Part shown: piece after piece, positions 32,021 through 40,615 of the stretch
How positions within the stretch are numbered: position 1 is the stretch's first letter
Layout: every line of letters begins with the position of its first letter
Source of the DNA: Clostridium sp. CAG:510
GTDB lineage: Bacteria; Bacillota; Clostridia; Lachnospirales; Lachnospiraceae
Assembly (NCBI GenBank): GCA_000434615.1
Contig: FR880829.1
Span: 36,449-89,793, forward strand
Length of the DNA: 53,345 bases
Direction: 5' to 3'
Translations under genes and position numbers: made by a program
The notes under the pieces: generated by a model
Told to the model about the DNA's origin: nothing
Databases searched by the model: none
What the model saw: only the letters and a program-made list of their open reading frames with translations

Positions 32021-33562
32021 TTACACGATTGTACTGACATATATGTCATCTTCTATTTCTTTTACACCCTGCACATGAAATCCCTGCTGTCTGTAAGCAG
32101 CAATTTCCGTCAGAATGTCTTTTGTAAATATCTCTCCGGGTACTATAATGGGGCTCCCGGGGGGATATAAATTCACATATTCACCTGCGGTTTTTCCTTC
32201 CGCATCCTTAAGCAGAACCCACTCTTTCGGTGTATCCCAGGCTCGTCCGATGCCAGTCACCGCCTGCGTCTTTTTCTGTATACAAACCGGGGTGACCGCA
32301 TCTGCCATTCTGTTTCCCTCTGCGGGTTGTGTGGCTGTAGCTGCTGTCCTGCCTCTCTCCGTGGGCTGTGTGGCTGCATCTGCTGTCCCGTGCGCCCCGG
32401 CAGATAAATCGTTGCTTTCCATCAGCTTCTCCTGCGTCCGTTGCTTCCGCTCCGCAGTGATGTACTCATCAATTTCCAATAGCGCTTTTGTCAGCCGCTC
32501 GTACCCTTCCTTCGTATCACCAACCGTAAACATGGCAAGCACATACCTGCCAGCCGCCATTTCCGGTTGCAAATGATATTTATGAAGAAGCATTTCGTAG
32601 AGCTGCTCTCCGTGCAGAAAACCGGTTTTATCCATGACTGCCAGTTTTCCCGGATCGGAATTTTCCTCTTTCAGAAAAATCAGATTTCGGCATGCAGAAA
32701 GGCTCTCTGTCATCCCTTTCCAGTATTCCCAGAAATCCCCAAATAGTTTCTCCCGGTTTGCGCTTGTTGTCGCAATGGCATCTTCCATGGCTGCCATAAA
32801 AATATAAGATGGGCTGGAGGTCTGATAAATCCCCAGAAATCTCCGCAGTCTGCACCTGTCCACCAGCTTTCCGTTTACATGCAGGATAGCTGTCTGTGTC
32901 GGTGCCGGCAGCGTTTTGTGAAGACTCTGTATCACCAGATCCGCTCCCTGCTTTACACTGCTTTCCGGCCACCTGCCGTCAAATCCCAGATGTGCCCCAT
33001 GGGCCTCATCCACAATCAGGGGAATATTTCTTTTATGTGCCGCCTCCGCAATACTTTTCACATCCGCAGCAAGCCCTTCGTAAGTGGGGCTTACTATAAA
33101 AACAGCCTGCACATCCGGTGTTTGCTGCAAAGCTTCTTCCACTTCTTTTGCCGTAGCCGGCAGATTGCAGCCAAACAATGGATGAACTCCCGGCCACAGA
33201 TATGCTATCTGCAGGTCCCGCAGATATGCCGCATGGTAGGCGGATTTATGTGCACCACGTACCATCAGTATTTTTCCACCGGGACTGACCGCCGTACTGA
33301 TTGCCGACAATATCCCTGCGGTGCTGCCGTTTACCAGAAAAAAACTTTCCTCTGCACCGTAAGCCGCCGCTGCTTCTTCCTGTATCCGCTTCAAAATGCC
33401 CTGTGCATCATGCAGATTGTCAAAGCCGTCTATTTCCGTAATATCTATCTGAGCAAGCTCCCGCATTGTGTCCGTCTTAAGTCTTCTTTTGTGCCCAGGC
33501 ATGTGATATGGATAATAATCCGCTGCCCCGTAGGCAGAAAGCTTTTCAAAGAGTTCACTCAT
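32021..33562 (-). CDS. Orn/Lys/Arg decarboxylase-type PLP enzyme
   Basis: A 513-residue fold-type I PLP enzyme from the ATG at 33562. DYYPYHMPGHKRR and EIDGFDNLHDAQGILKR mark the YaaO/SpeA-like group, the PLP Asp is in VDEAHGAHLGFD and the Schiff-base Lys in QSLHKTLPAPTQ. C-terminal PPGSPIIVPGE completes the family. Between residues ~385 and 455 there is a low-complexity stretch rich in Ala/Thr/Gln (AATQPTERGR). It probably decarboxylates lysine or arginine to a polyamine precursor. The start overlaps the end of the HD-domain gene by 8 bases. Substrate not determined. Confidence 0.9.
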   Translation of the reverse strand: MSELFEKLSAYGAADYYPYHMPGHKRRLKTDTMRELAQIDITEIDGFDNLHDAQGILKRIQEEAAAAYGAEESFFLVNGSTAGILSAISTAVSPGGKILMVRGAHKSAYHAAYLRDLQIAYLWPGVHPLFGCNLPATAKEVEEALQQTPDVQAVFIVSPTYEGLAADVKSIAEAAHKRNIPLIVDEAHGAHLGFDGRWPESSVKQGADLVIQSLHKTLPAPTQTAILHVNGKLVDRCRLRRFLGIYQTSSPSYIFMAAMEDAIATTSANREKLFGDFWEYWKGMTESLSACRNLIFLKEENSDPGKLAVMDKTGFLHGEQLYEMLLHKYHLQPEMAAGRYVLAMFTVGDTKEGYERLTKALLEIDEYITAERKQRTQEKLMESNDLSAGAHGTADAATQPTERGRTAATATQPAEGNRMADAVTPVCIQKKTQAVTGIGRAWDTPKEWVLLKDAEGKTAGEYVNLYPPGSPIIVPGEIFTKDILTEIAAYRQQGFHVQGVKEIEDDIYVSTIV

Positions 33563-34130
33563 TTTCCTGCGTTTTATCCTTTCTCTTGGCTCCATGCCCT
33601 TTCAGAATACGGAAAGTTTCCAGAAGTGAACACCATTTATCCGCCGTTGTCACAATCCACGCCTCCCGGCAGGTGGGCGGCAAAACGGTAAGCGGCCACA
33701 TATGCTTTACAATAATGTCTCTTTCCCGCGGTGTCAGATTGTATTCTTTTTCGGCATTTTCAAGTGCCCTCTGTGGATGTCTGAATCCATGCAGATTGGT
33801 AATTCCGACATGTGGATGCTTATGCCAGTCATAAAGGAAATAATCATGTAACAGGGCACCTCGCACCAGCTCATTACGCTTACAGGAAATCCCCATTTTC
33901 GCTAATTTGTCACTGATGGCGAGACTGTACTTTGCCACATTCATGCAATGACTGTTGACTGTCATATCTCCGTGCTGTACATGAAACTTCGTCCGGTTAA
34001 AATTTTTCGACTGAATAATATCGGAAGCATTCTTTTGGATTTCCCGGTAAAGATTTCGCTGCTTTATGTAATTTTGTTTCCACTTTTCCGCACGGCGTGC
34101 GTTTCTCGTCTTTATTTTATCCATAGGCAT
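33555..34130 (-). CDS. HD-domain hydrolase
   Basis: A 191-residue cytoplasmic HD-superfamily protein. His in the MTVNSHCMNVAKYSL helix and LVRGALLHDYFLYDW provide the His...HD metal pair; a third His is in HPHVGITNLHGF and an Asp near TTADKWCS. Such proteins are phosphohydrolases of uncharacterised nucleotides. It is translated with the decarboxylase gene downstream (8-base overlap), but no functional link is evident. Confidence 0.85.
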   Translation of the reverse strand: MPMDKIKTRNARRAEKWKQNYIKQRNLYREIQKNASDIIQSKNFNRTKFHVQHGDMTVNSHCMNVAKYSLAISDKLAKMGISCKRNELVRGALLHDYFLYDWHKHPHVGITNLHGFRHPQRALENAEKEYNLTPRERDIIVKHMWPLTVLPPTCREAWIVTTADKWCSLLETFRILKGHGAKRKDKTQENE

Positions 34131-34176
34131 ATTATAGCATTTCTTATCTTAAAAACATAGCTAAATACATCAATCT

Positions 34177-34497
34177 TTACACAAAAATTACCTGTACAAG
34201 AAGCATATAAGCAATGGTTCCCGTGCCGATACTTAGCAGTGTATTCTTTTTCCAAAGATGCAGAACTACCACAAGTGCCACGGCAATCAGCTCCGGCAGT
34301 CCGTGGTTACCGGAGAATAATGTCACTCCTTTTAAACAATATACCACTAGTGTTGCCATAATGGCACAGGGCAGCACCCGTCCCAGATACTGTACAATCT
34401 CCGGCACCTTTCTTTTTCCAAACACTAAAAAAGGGAAGAAACGGATTGCCATGGTCGTCAATGCGCTTACCGCAATAATTAAAATAGAATGTGTCAT
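34177..34497 (-). CDS. azlD: Branched-chain amino acid exporter small subunit AzlD
   Basis: A 106-residue protein with four membrane helices, containing TTMAIRFFPFLVFGKRKVPE, the AzlD pattern. Its ATG overlaps the stop of the azlC gene (ATGA), so they are coupled. AzlC and AzlD form a small two-part exporter for branched-chain amino acids or related compounds. It ends the operon before a 46-base gap. Confidence 0.93.
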   Translation of the reverse strand: MTHSILIIAVSALTTMAIRFFPFLVFGKRKVPEIVQYLGRVLPCAIMATLVVYCLKGVTLFSGNHGLPELIAVALVVVLHLWKKNTLLSIGTGTIAYMLLVQVIFV

Positions 34498-35216
34498 GCC
34501 TTTGCTTCCTCCTCTTCTCTCGGCTTGTCGTCAGCCTGTTTGCGGAATACAATCAGCAATATGGTACTGCATGCAAGAGCCGGCAGCAGGAAGCTATCCG
34601 GTCCTAATAGCGCCAATGCCGGAAGTGCCGTTAAAAATCCTGTCAGAGTGGAGAAATGTTTCTTATTTTCCAGCCACTGGTTTACCACGATTACCACAAA
34701 CAATGCCGTCATGGAAAAGTCAACTCCGGTGCTGTCAAATGAAAGCCACTGTCCTATCAGCGCCCCCAATACCGAGCCGGTAATCCAGTATATATGGTCA
34801 AATAAAGAAATCAAAAAAGATATCTTCTTTTCATTCAACCCTTCCGGTACTTTCAGGCTGCATAAAACGGAATACGTCTCATCCGTCAAAGAAAATGCCA
34901 TATAAGGGAATGCTTTTCCCATCTCCCTGAATTTTTCAATAAAGGACAGACCGTAAAAAAGATGCCGTCCGTTAATAAACAATGTCATGACAAACGTATT
35001 TATCAGACTCTGTGCTCCTGCAAGCAAGGTTACAAGCATAAACTGCATGCTTCCCGCATACACAAAAATACTCATAAAAAAAGCCCAAATAAAATTATAT
35101 CCGGCATCCTGCAGCATAAGTCCGAAGGCTATTCCGAGAAAAATGTAGCCTAAAAGAATAGGAACGGTCTGTGTAAAAGCAAATAAATATTCATTCGCAT
35201 ATTGATTTTTTTTCAT
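34494..35216 (-). CDS. azlC: Branched-chain amino acid exporter large subunit AzlC
   Basis: A 240-residue membrane protein of the AzlC/YgaZ family: QTVPILLGYIFLGIAFGLML, FVYAGSMQFM and GRHLFYGLSF are diagnostic. About seven helices. With AzlD it exports branched-chain amino acids. Its gene is the last chromosomal gene before the tRNA-Lys attachment site. Confidence 0.95.
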   Translation of the reverse strand: MKKNQYANEYLFAFTQTVPILLGYIFLGIAFGLMLQDAGYNFIWAFFMSIFVYAGSMQFMLVTLLAGAQSLINTFVMTLFINGRHLFYGLSFIEKFREMGKAFPYMAFSLTDETYSVLCSLKVPEGLNEKKISFLISLFDHIYWITGSVLGALIGQWLSFDSTGVDFSMTALFVVIVVNQWLENKKHFSTLTGFLTALPALALLGPDSFLLPALACSTILLIVFRKQADDKPREEEEAKA

Positions 35217-35312
35217 GTTTATTTTTCTCCCAAATCTTATGCAGAGCCATTATACAATAAAATTTCGTGTCCTACAACATGACAAATTTAATCTATTATC
35301 AATTTTGGGCAA

Positions 35313-35343
35313 TAAAAAAAGACCTGTTGAGGTCTCTTTTTTT
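35313..35343. terminator. Terminator behind the tRNA-Lys 3' end
   Basis: AGACCT-GTTG-AGGTCT flanked by an A-run (35313-35320) and a T-run (35337-35343), so it works in both directions. It lies two bases past the tRNA 3' end. Confidence 0.7.
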
Positions 35344-35345
35344 CG

Positions 35346-35390
35346 TGAAGCACGGGGGATTCGAACCCCCGACAACTTGATTAAAAGTCA
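35346..35390 (-). other. 3' half of tRNA-Lys(TTT): attachment-site remnant of the prophage
   Basis: Read on the minus strand: TGACTTTTAATCA (anticodon loop with TTT), variable loop, a perfect 5-bp T-arm with TTCGAAT loop, and the acceptor strand GTGCTTC plus discriminator A. The 5' half (acceptor, D-arm and start of the anticodon arm) is missing; the sequence upstream (35391 on) cannot pair. This is the classical leftover where a phage has recombined in the anticodon loop. The intact tRNA would be rebuilt at the other phage end, outside the window. Confidence 0.82.
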
Positions 35391-35439
35391 GTTTGTGAAA
35401 ACCGGCCGTTCCAGTGTTTATCTATATCCTCACTTTTCC

Positions 35440-35459
35440 TGACTACATTTTGACTACAT
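35440..35459. repeat. Two direct 9-mers near the attachment site
   Basis: TGACTACAT occurs twice (35440-35448, 35451-35459), 11 bases apart, about 50 bases from the tRNA remnant. The helical-turn spacing would suit arm-type integrase sites. Confidence 0.4.
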
Positions 35460-35575
35460 AAAAATTTTTTTATTTTTTTTGAAACAAAATTGCTTTCTGA
35501 ACACATATATATAGTAGAGGGGAAATATTATATTCTTTTTTCATTCATTATCTCCTGTATGCGTGTGTAAAAGGA

Positions 35576-35616
35576 AAATCCGGTAGATGCTTGTCACATC
35601 TGCCGGATTTTTTCTA
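35576..35616. terminator. Bidirectional terminator at the prophage end
   Basis: A stem with one G-T pair (AATCCGG-T-AGATG with CATCT-G-CCGGATT) around a 7-base loop, with TTTTTT on the plus side and TTTT on the minus side. The rest of 35461-35762 is AT-rich and holds no gene I can support. Confidence 0.75.
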
Positions 35617-35709
35617 CTTTTCTTTTTTGAACAGCTCTTCATCCATTAGCGCATAATCTGAAAGAGACGGCTGCTTTACTTTTTGTCCATTAACTTCCAG
35701 AGTTTTATG

Positions 35710-35745
35710 CAAAAAAATTAAAGCCCCCGGAATTCTCCGGGAGCT
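35710..35745 (-). terminator. Terminator of the lysis cassette
   Basis: Minus strand: GCTCCCGGA-GAAT-TCCGGGGGC (35723-35744, one G-U pair), then TTTAATTTTTTT. It lies 18 bases past the lysin stop. Confidence 0.8.
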
Positions 35746-35762
35746 TATATTTGTTTTTATCT

Positions 35763-37040
35763 TCAATTTGCTTTCAAACAGCGTCTGGTTGCGGGACCGC
35801 ACTTTCCATCTACCTGCAGTTTGCAAGATTGCTGGAATGCCTTGATTGCTGCGTCTGTAATAGGCCCTGCCGATCCATCTACTTTAACTGGATTGTACTT
35901 CTTCTTATTATACACAAACTCCTTGTCGAAGCCGGCTTCGCGCAATTCCCACTGTACCCAGCGGACACCCGTTCCATTTGTATCCTTGCAGCCTTTTTTG
36001 ATAGTAGTTGTCGGTTCCGTATACGGATTAGGCTGTCTGTCTTTTCCAGGCACCTTTTCGTCGTATTCATACTTCAGGTCACTGAATGTCAGACCGTATT
36101 CCCACTTCGTATCGGCTACCTTGCTTTTAACTGTGCCATAGTTGATTCCTTTTGCTTCCATGCACATGGGTACACCATTTTCCAAACCGATATACACGCC
36201 GACGTGTCCGGATTTCCACAACACCGTTCCTACCGCAAATTTCTCAATTTCAGAAATGGGAAGTCGTTTCTTGGCTGTAGCACGAAGCTGGGAGCTACCG
36301 ATATTCTTTTTTCGATAGCCGGCAATCAGTCCAGAGCAGTCTACATTCACTTTTCCCACCTGCTTTTTGTTCCGCGCTTTTGCCATATAAAGCAGTGTCA
36401 CAATCTTGGGGTAGCTTTTATGCATTGCTTCCATGTACTTTTCGGTCAATACGTTTAATTTTGCACCGTAAAAATACGGGGTTCCCAGCTTACTTTTCGC
36501 ATATTCCGCCAATCCTTTACCTGTCTGCATCTTTTCTTCCTCCTTCAATACATATTCTTTGAAAAACTCTTCACCGTATGCTGCCCGCTTGTTTAACACT
36601 GCATCTGACTGGTTGGCCGGCCGCTCATACTTTTTAACAACATAGTCAGACGCTTCTTTTACCGATGCAGCATTCTGCAGTACAGTCAGCACGTTCTTGT
36701 ACGATTTTTGTAATTCGTACAAAATAAAACCTACCTGCATGTCCTCGTTACCTATGGATGTCTGATGCTCCTTTGCGTATGCCAGCAATGCCGCTTTTCT
36801 TCCGGATGTAGTCCACTGGCACATTCCATATCCCTTGCAGTCCGTTGCAAATGCAGTATAAGTGCCGTTGTCTACGGCAGCCGTATATTCTTCATCACTC
36901 ATTCCCAGTTTCCTATTCCCGCTGTTCTGCAGATTATTGGATTTCATGCCGCTTTCTGCTTTCACATTTCCCATAAATCCACAAACGCCATAGGGATTTC
37001 CTATGGCGTCCATGAGCTTATCGTAAATTGCTCTACTCAT
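35763..37040 (-). CDS. Phage endolysin: tail-lysozyme + NlpC/P60 + peptidoglycan-binding domains
   Basis: A 425-residue lysin from the ATG at 37040 (GGAGGAAAC upstream). Residues ~1-165 form a phage tail-lysozyme domain (GVCGFMGNVKAESG, with the likely catalytic Glu; YGMCQWT). Residues ~180-330 are an NlpC/P60 domain with catalytic Cys in VNVDCSGLIAGY and His in SGHVGVYIG. Residues ~355-425 are a peptidoglycan-binding domain 1 (VDGSAGPITDAAIKAFQQSC). It therefore combines a glycan-cutting and a peptide-cutting activity on host wall. Its start overlaps the holin stop by 8 bases. No signal peptide: release depends on the holin. Confidence 0.93.
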   Translation of the reverse strand: MSRAIYDKLMDAIGNPYGVCGFMGNVKAESGMKSNNLQNSGNRKLGMSDEEYTAAVDNGTYTAFATDCKGYGMCQWTTSGRKAALLAYAKEHQTSIGNEDMQVGFILYELQKSYKNVLTVLQNAASVKEASDYVVKKYERPANQSDAVLNKRAAYGEEFFKEYVLKEEEKMQTGKGLAEYAKSKLGTPYFYGAKLNVLTEKYMEAMHKSYPKIVTLLYMAKARNKKQVGKVNVDCSGLIAGYRKKNIGSSQLRATAKKRLPISEIEKFAVGTVLWKSGHVGVYIGLENGVPMCMEAKGINYGTVKSKVADTKWEYGLTFSDLKYEYDEKVPGKDRQPNPYTEPTTTIKKGCKDTNGTGVRWVQWELREAGFDKEFVYNKKKYNPVKVDGSAGPITDAAIKAFQQSCKLQVDGKCGPATRRCLKAN

Positions 37041-37515
37041 CTTCTGTTTCCTCCGGTTCTTCTGGTGCATCCTGTTTAATGGTGGCCGTGTCCTCAATCT
37101 GTGTCTTTATGTATTTCACAATGGGCATCAGGAACGGGGGCATCTTCACCCCGATATCTACCATATTTTCCAGAATAGATATCATTTCATTTACCACCAG
37201 CCAGCACGCAACCACTGTGGCAACCACGAAAGGAATAACCAGATTGATTCCTGCTGTATCAATTGCATACTGAATCAGCACATCCATGAAAAAACCAACC
37301 AAAATCAGCAACCACATGCATACCTTTTTTATGATCCCACGGATACTTTTGTAACTGCTTATTTTCTTGTCTTTTCGATACTTGGCAGCGCATAATCCGG
37401 TCACGTAATCGATGATGTTACAGCCTACAAGCAGGAATACCGGAACTGCCAGTATTCCCAGCCAACTCATCAGTGCAGACATTGTTGCTATAATCATTGT
37501 TTTTACTTTTTCCAT
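37033..37515 (-). CDS. Phage holin (holin family 4/toxin-secretion type)
   Basis: A 160-residue membrane protein from the ATG at 37515. Three hydrophobic segments (SWLGILAVPVFLLVGCNIID; CMWLLILVGFFMDVLIQ; FVVATVVACWLVVNEMISIL) with YVTGLCAAKYRK and ISSYKSIRGIIKK between them match the clostridial phage holin family 4. The C-terminal tail is acidic (EEPEETEDE). It permeabilises the membrane so the lysin can reach the wall. Confidence 0.92.
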   Translation of the reverse strand: MEKVKTMIIATMSALMSWLGILAVPVFLLVGCNIIDYVTGLCAAKYRKDKKISSYKSIRGIIKKVCMWLLILVGFFMDVLIQYAIDTAGINLVIPFVVATVVACWLVVNEMISILENMVDIGVKMPPFLMPIVKYIKTQIEDTATIKQDAPEEPEETEDE

Positions 37516-37540
37516 TGTCTTTTCCTCTTTTCTTTCCACT

Positions 37541-37567
37541 AAAAAAGCTGAGACCTTTCTCTCAGCT
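37541..37567 (-). terminator. Terminator before the lysis cassette
   Basis: Stem AGCTGAGA/TCTCAGCT (37546-37553 with 37560-37567) followed by six T on the minus strand. It falls between the small tail-end gene at 37579 and the holin. Confidence 0.75.
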
Positions 37568-37578
37568 GCCAGTTGTTT

Positions 37579-37812
37579 CTATTCGTTTTTTGCCCCTGTT
37601 GATGCATACATGCCGTTGGCATCCGGCTCTTTGTACTTTGTTGTATACCTGGAATAGTCACCCATCATTTTCTGCATTCCCCGGTCCATATACATTTTGA
37701 ATCCGGAATAGTCTTCCAGGTTCAGCGCACGCACATTGACTACCCCCCGCCTGACTTCACATACGTCTGTTTGTATGGGGTCTTTTTTGTCGCTGAATTT
37801 TACCCACGCCAC
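37579..37812 (-). CDS. Small phage protein, unknown
   Basis: A 77-residue protein (GTG start, GGAGGTGAG upstream): MAWVKFSDKKDPIQTDVCEV ... YASTGAKNE. No membrane segment or motif. It is in the tail-fibre-to-holin region, where XkdX-like small proteins are typical, though the sequence does not match one I know. Confidence 0.6.
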   Translation of the reverse strand: MAWVKFSDKKDPIQTDVCEVRRGVVNVRALNLEDYSGFKMYMDRGMQKMMGDYSRYTTKYKEPDANGMYASTGAKNE

Positions 37813-37836
37813 ATCCTCACCTCCTCGTGCTTTCGT

Positions 37837-38187
37837 TTAGTCTTTATACCTGCTTATAGCTGTGTATCGTAATATTGGCCAGGTTGCTCCATATCCGTCT
37901 TTTACCTTGAAGCTTTTTCCGTCATTGGAAAACAGTGCAGATACTTCTGTGGGCATTCCCAATGTATTGTTTGTGTCCTGCCCTACTTTTTGCACTGTGG
38001 TTTCAGAAACACGGCTGTCATATACCTGTGTTGTTCTGAATGATCCATCTTTATGATAGATTTCCACTACGATCTGTACAGGTTTGAATCCCAGTGGTAT
38101 TTCTACGTATTCTTTTCCAATATTGGTCAACACCCCTGTTTTTACTTTTAAGCCTTCACCGCCAATTCCTGCTATTCTTACTGACAT
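37837..38187 (-). CDS. Phage structural protein, unknown
   Basis: A 116-residue protein from the ATG at 38187 (GGGGGGAT site), beta-rich with alternating hydrophobics (YVEIPLGFKPVQIVVEIYHK) like small baseplate or fibre domains. Function not recognised. The next upstream gene ends 11 bases before it. Confidence 0.65.
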   Translation of the reverse strand: MSVRIAGIGGEGLKVKTGVLTNIGKEYVEIPLGFKPVQIVVEIYHKDGSFRTTQVYDSRVSETTVQKVGQDTNNTLGMPTEVSALFSNDGKSFKVKDGYGATWPILRYTAISRYKD

Positions 38188-38198
38188 ACACATCCCCC

Positions 38199-38648
38199 CT
38201 AATAAAATATTTTCCAAACAAAACTCTTTGTTTCGCCCGGTTCAAATACTTTGGGTTTGTCAAATACTTCCCGTGCTATCATATATTCTCCCAAACTGCC
38301 ACTTATATATAAAGCACATTCATTGGCTGTCAACTGCTCACTGCTTTTATTGGTTACGCTTACAAAAAGCTGTGAATATGAATTTTCGTTTGTAAAATCC
38401 TGTGTTCGCTGATATGCGAAAGTTGTATCAACCAGAGTGTCATCCAAGGGTGTTTCTAAAACATAGTCCGTCTTTTTAGGTGGTGTTGTTCCTGTTCCGA
38501 GATGTATTTTAGGCGAATTTTTCGTTATATTTGCAGGATTGTACCCATCTCGTGCTGCCTGCCCAGTTATGTTTTTATACATTGCTGTTGTTGCGTTGTC
38601 ACCTGTACACATACGTTCCAAAAGTGCCTGATAGTTGTTTGTAAACAT
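38199..38648 (-). CDS. Phage tail/baseplate-associated protein, unknown
   Basis: A 149-residue beta-rich protein (MFTNNYQALLERM start; FVSVTNKSSEQLTANECALY middle) with strong GGAGGG upstream. It resembles small fibre-attached proteins of siphophages by position, immediately after the putative upper-baseplate gene. No catalytic motif. Confidence 0.65.
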   Translation of the reverse strand: MFTNNYQALLERMCTGDNATTAMYKNITGQAARDGYNPANITKNSPKIHLGTGTTPPKKTDYVLETPLDDTLVDTTFAYQRTQDFTNENSYSQLFVSVTNKSSEQLTANECALYISGSLGEYMIAREVFDKPKVFEPGETKSFVWKIFY

Positions 38649-38651
38649 TGT

Positions 38652-39554
38652 TTATCCCTCCTCTGTTTTTTCCGCAAAATCTCCGGAAAATGAATAGTCA
38701 AATGTTGATGTTTCCAATTCTGTAATGGAACCATATTCTGCCGTTGTCGGCGTCGGTGTCGGCGCCGGAGCATTTCCATCGATGTTTCTGACGCATACAT
38801 ACTGCAGGTTAATGACTGCTGCCGTGGCCGACTCAAACAACAGTGTTACACTGCCGTCTGTTTGTGCCCAGGATGTTCCTGCATCAGACAGAGCCTGCGT
38901 GTCATCGTAATTCTTGGGGTAAATTTCCACAATGGATGTTGCCGTAATAGATGCATCTGAAATTTCGTACTGCGCAACACCCGCCGGAATGGTATACGGT
39001 CCGAGAAAATATCCGGCCACCTGCAGCATCTGCTTGATAATCATTGCATCTGCCAGGTATCCTGTCATTGTTAATGCCAGAAGATCATCCCTTTTCTTGA
39101 TGGAAAAATTCTCCCAAGATTTTTCTATGGTTGTAATGGTTTTTTGCAGGTCACTTACCGCCAGCATGGATGCTTTGTACGTTCCCAGCTCTATTTCGTA
39201 GATGCCGTTTGTCTCGTTACAGTTTTCATCCTGTACCAGCTCCGGCAGCTCATTCGCCGTCACATACAGCATCTGTATGGGCGCCGTATCATTTGAAAGA
39301 TCCATGTGAAAATAAATCCGCCCCAGCTTATCCCCTTCTGCCGCCAGTTCCACCGATATGGACTCTTCCTGTACGACAAACTGACGTCCTTTGATGATTC
39401 CGCGGCCGGAGCCTATCTTGATTACCCCGCCGCCCATAGCCGTCAGGTCGCATCCGCTGATGATGCCGGATACACCCGTCAGGATTTCGTACATAATTGC
39501 ATCATCCTTCGGCGTGATGGTACTTCCGTCGAATTGTTTTAACTCAATGCTCAA
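38652..39554 (-). CDS. Phage tail/upper baseplate-type protein
   Basis: A 300-residue protein. Residues ~1-150 (FDGSTITPKDDAIMYEILTG, ISGCDLTAMGGGVIKIGSGR) match baseplate-upper/fibre-attachment modules; the rest is a beta-sandwich-like fold with an Ala-Pro-Thr linker (APAPTPTPTT). The N-terminal half resembles proteins found next to Dit and tail-associated genes. A receptor-binding role is possible. Its start overlaps the previous stop by 4 bases. Confidence 0.65.
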   Translation of the reverse strand: MSIELKQFDGSTITPKDDAIMYEILTGVSGIISGCDLTAMGGGVIKIGSGRGIIKGRQFVVQEESISVELAAEGDKLGRIYFHMDLSNDTAPIQMLYVTANELPELVQDENCNETNGIYEIELGTYKASMLAVSDLQKTITTIEKSWENFSIKKRDDLLALTMTGYLADAMIIKQMLQVAGYFLGPYTIPAGVAQYEISDASITATSIVEIYPKNYDDTQALSDAGTSWAQTDGSVTLLFESATAAVINLQYVCVRNIDGNAPAPTPTPTTAEYGSITELETSTFDYSFSGDFAEKTEEG

Positions 39555-40615
39555 CTTGTTATCCTCCTTTTCAGTTTTTTTGTTAATTCCAGCCGTACCG
39601 CACCAAATACCAAAATTGTGGTATCGCTTACCTTTTTCCCGGTAAGCATGGTCTGGTATGCGGTATTGTTCCGAATAATGGTCGCCTGCTGCCCTATCTG
39701 CAGCTTTTGCGGTTGTACCAGTCCGTCGTCGTTCATGACCTCAATCTCAATCAGATTGTTATACTCCGGCAGGCTCATCCGGGAATAGGCTCTCTCATAG
39801 GCTATATCATGGAATGTCTTGGCATCTTCCTTGGGTTTCTCCGGCTCCTCGTAAGTCACATATTCTGTGCTGAATACCACCGGGGAAAGACGTCCCTCTG
39901 CATTGACATCCTCCGATATGGTTCCATCTCCCAGTAGGTAAAAGGTTGCCGTCTGGCTTTCATCTGCATCATTGTAGATTACCATTTTATTTACAGTCTG
40001 GTCTGCCTGCTTGATGACGAAGGTGGCACTTAATATATTCAGCATGTCGGATTCTATCACTTTCCGCTCTGCTGTTACCTTTTCAACCATTGCCTGCAAC
40101 CTTTTTTGCTTCAGATCAATGTCAAAATCGACTACCACTCCGTAACGCAGAAAAGCCATGGATGCCATCTGGTAAATATTTCCGATATTCCCATCGAAAT
40201 CCAATATAGCATCCTGTGTCTGACTTCCTGCCGTAGCCTCGAAGCCCGTGATATTCTGCTTTTCATCGTCCGAATCCCGGTATGTGGCATTCATGATATC
40301 CGCCAACCACTGCTCCAGTGATGTTTTTAATCCGTCCTGTGTCATATGGACATCCACATCCAGCAGTGCAAGCATTGGCTTAAATTGTATCTCGTATCCT
40401 TTGTCCGAATCCGTGCAGCCCGTCACTATTCCGATATGCCTGCTGCCGTGGCCGGATATGCGGATGTAGTCCCCCTCAGACGCCCGGATATCCGGCAGGA
40501 CTACTTTGCTGTTGCTGATAGCCAGATAGTCAATATCTACTTCCGTTTCCGTCGTCTGGTTGGATGAACGATAGGAAAAATCCGGGGTAAAAATTTCGAT
40601 GTTATACCACTGCAT
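39551..40615 (-). CDS. Phage tail protein (Gp37-like, baseplate hub candidate)
   Basis: A 354-residue protein from the ATG at 40615 (GGAGGTG site): MQWYNIEIFTPDFSYRSSNQ, an oligonucleotide-binding-like fold with ASEGDYIRISGHGSRHIGIV, and a C-terminal NNLIEIEVMNDDG segment typical of siphophage ReqiPepy6 Gp37-type proteins as I recall them. It overlaps the Dit gene by 14 bases. In this position most phages have a Tal/endopeptidase-like hub. Confidence 0.7.
   Translation of the reverse strand: MQWYNIEIFTPDFSYRSSNQTTETEVDIDYLAISNSKVVLPDIRASEGDYIRISGHGSRHIGIVTGCTDSDKGYEIQFKPMLALLDVDVHMTQDGLKTSLEQWLADIMNATYRDSDDEKQNITGFEATAGSQTQDAILDFDGNIGNIYQMASMAFLRYGVVVDFDIDLKQKRLQAMVEKVTAERKVIESDMLNILSATFVIKQADQTVNKMVIYNDADESQTATFYLLGDGTISEDVNAEGRLSPVVFSTEYVTYEEPEKPKEDAKTFHDIAYERAYSRMSLPEYNNLIEIEVMNDDGLVQPQKLQIGQQATIIRNNTAYQTMLTGKKVSDTTILVFGAVRLELTKKLKRRITS

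Noticed and set aside
35614..35712. Short minus-strand open frame after the lysis terminator (ends MDEELFKKEK)
   Set aside because: It has no ribosome site, its possible TTG start is inside the terminator T-run, and it is followed by another terminator. Probably a phage relic, not a gene.
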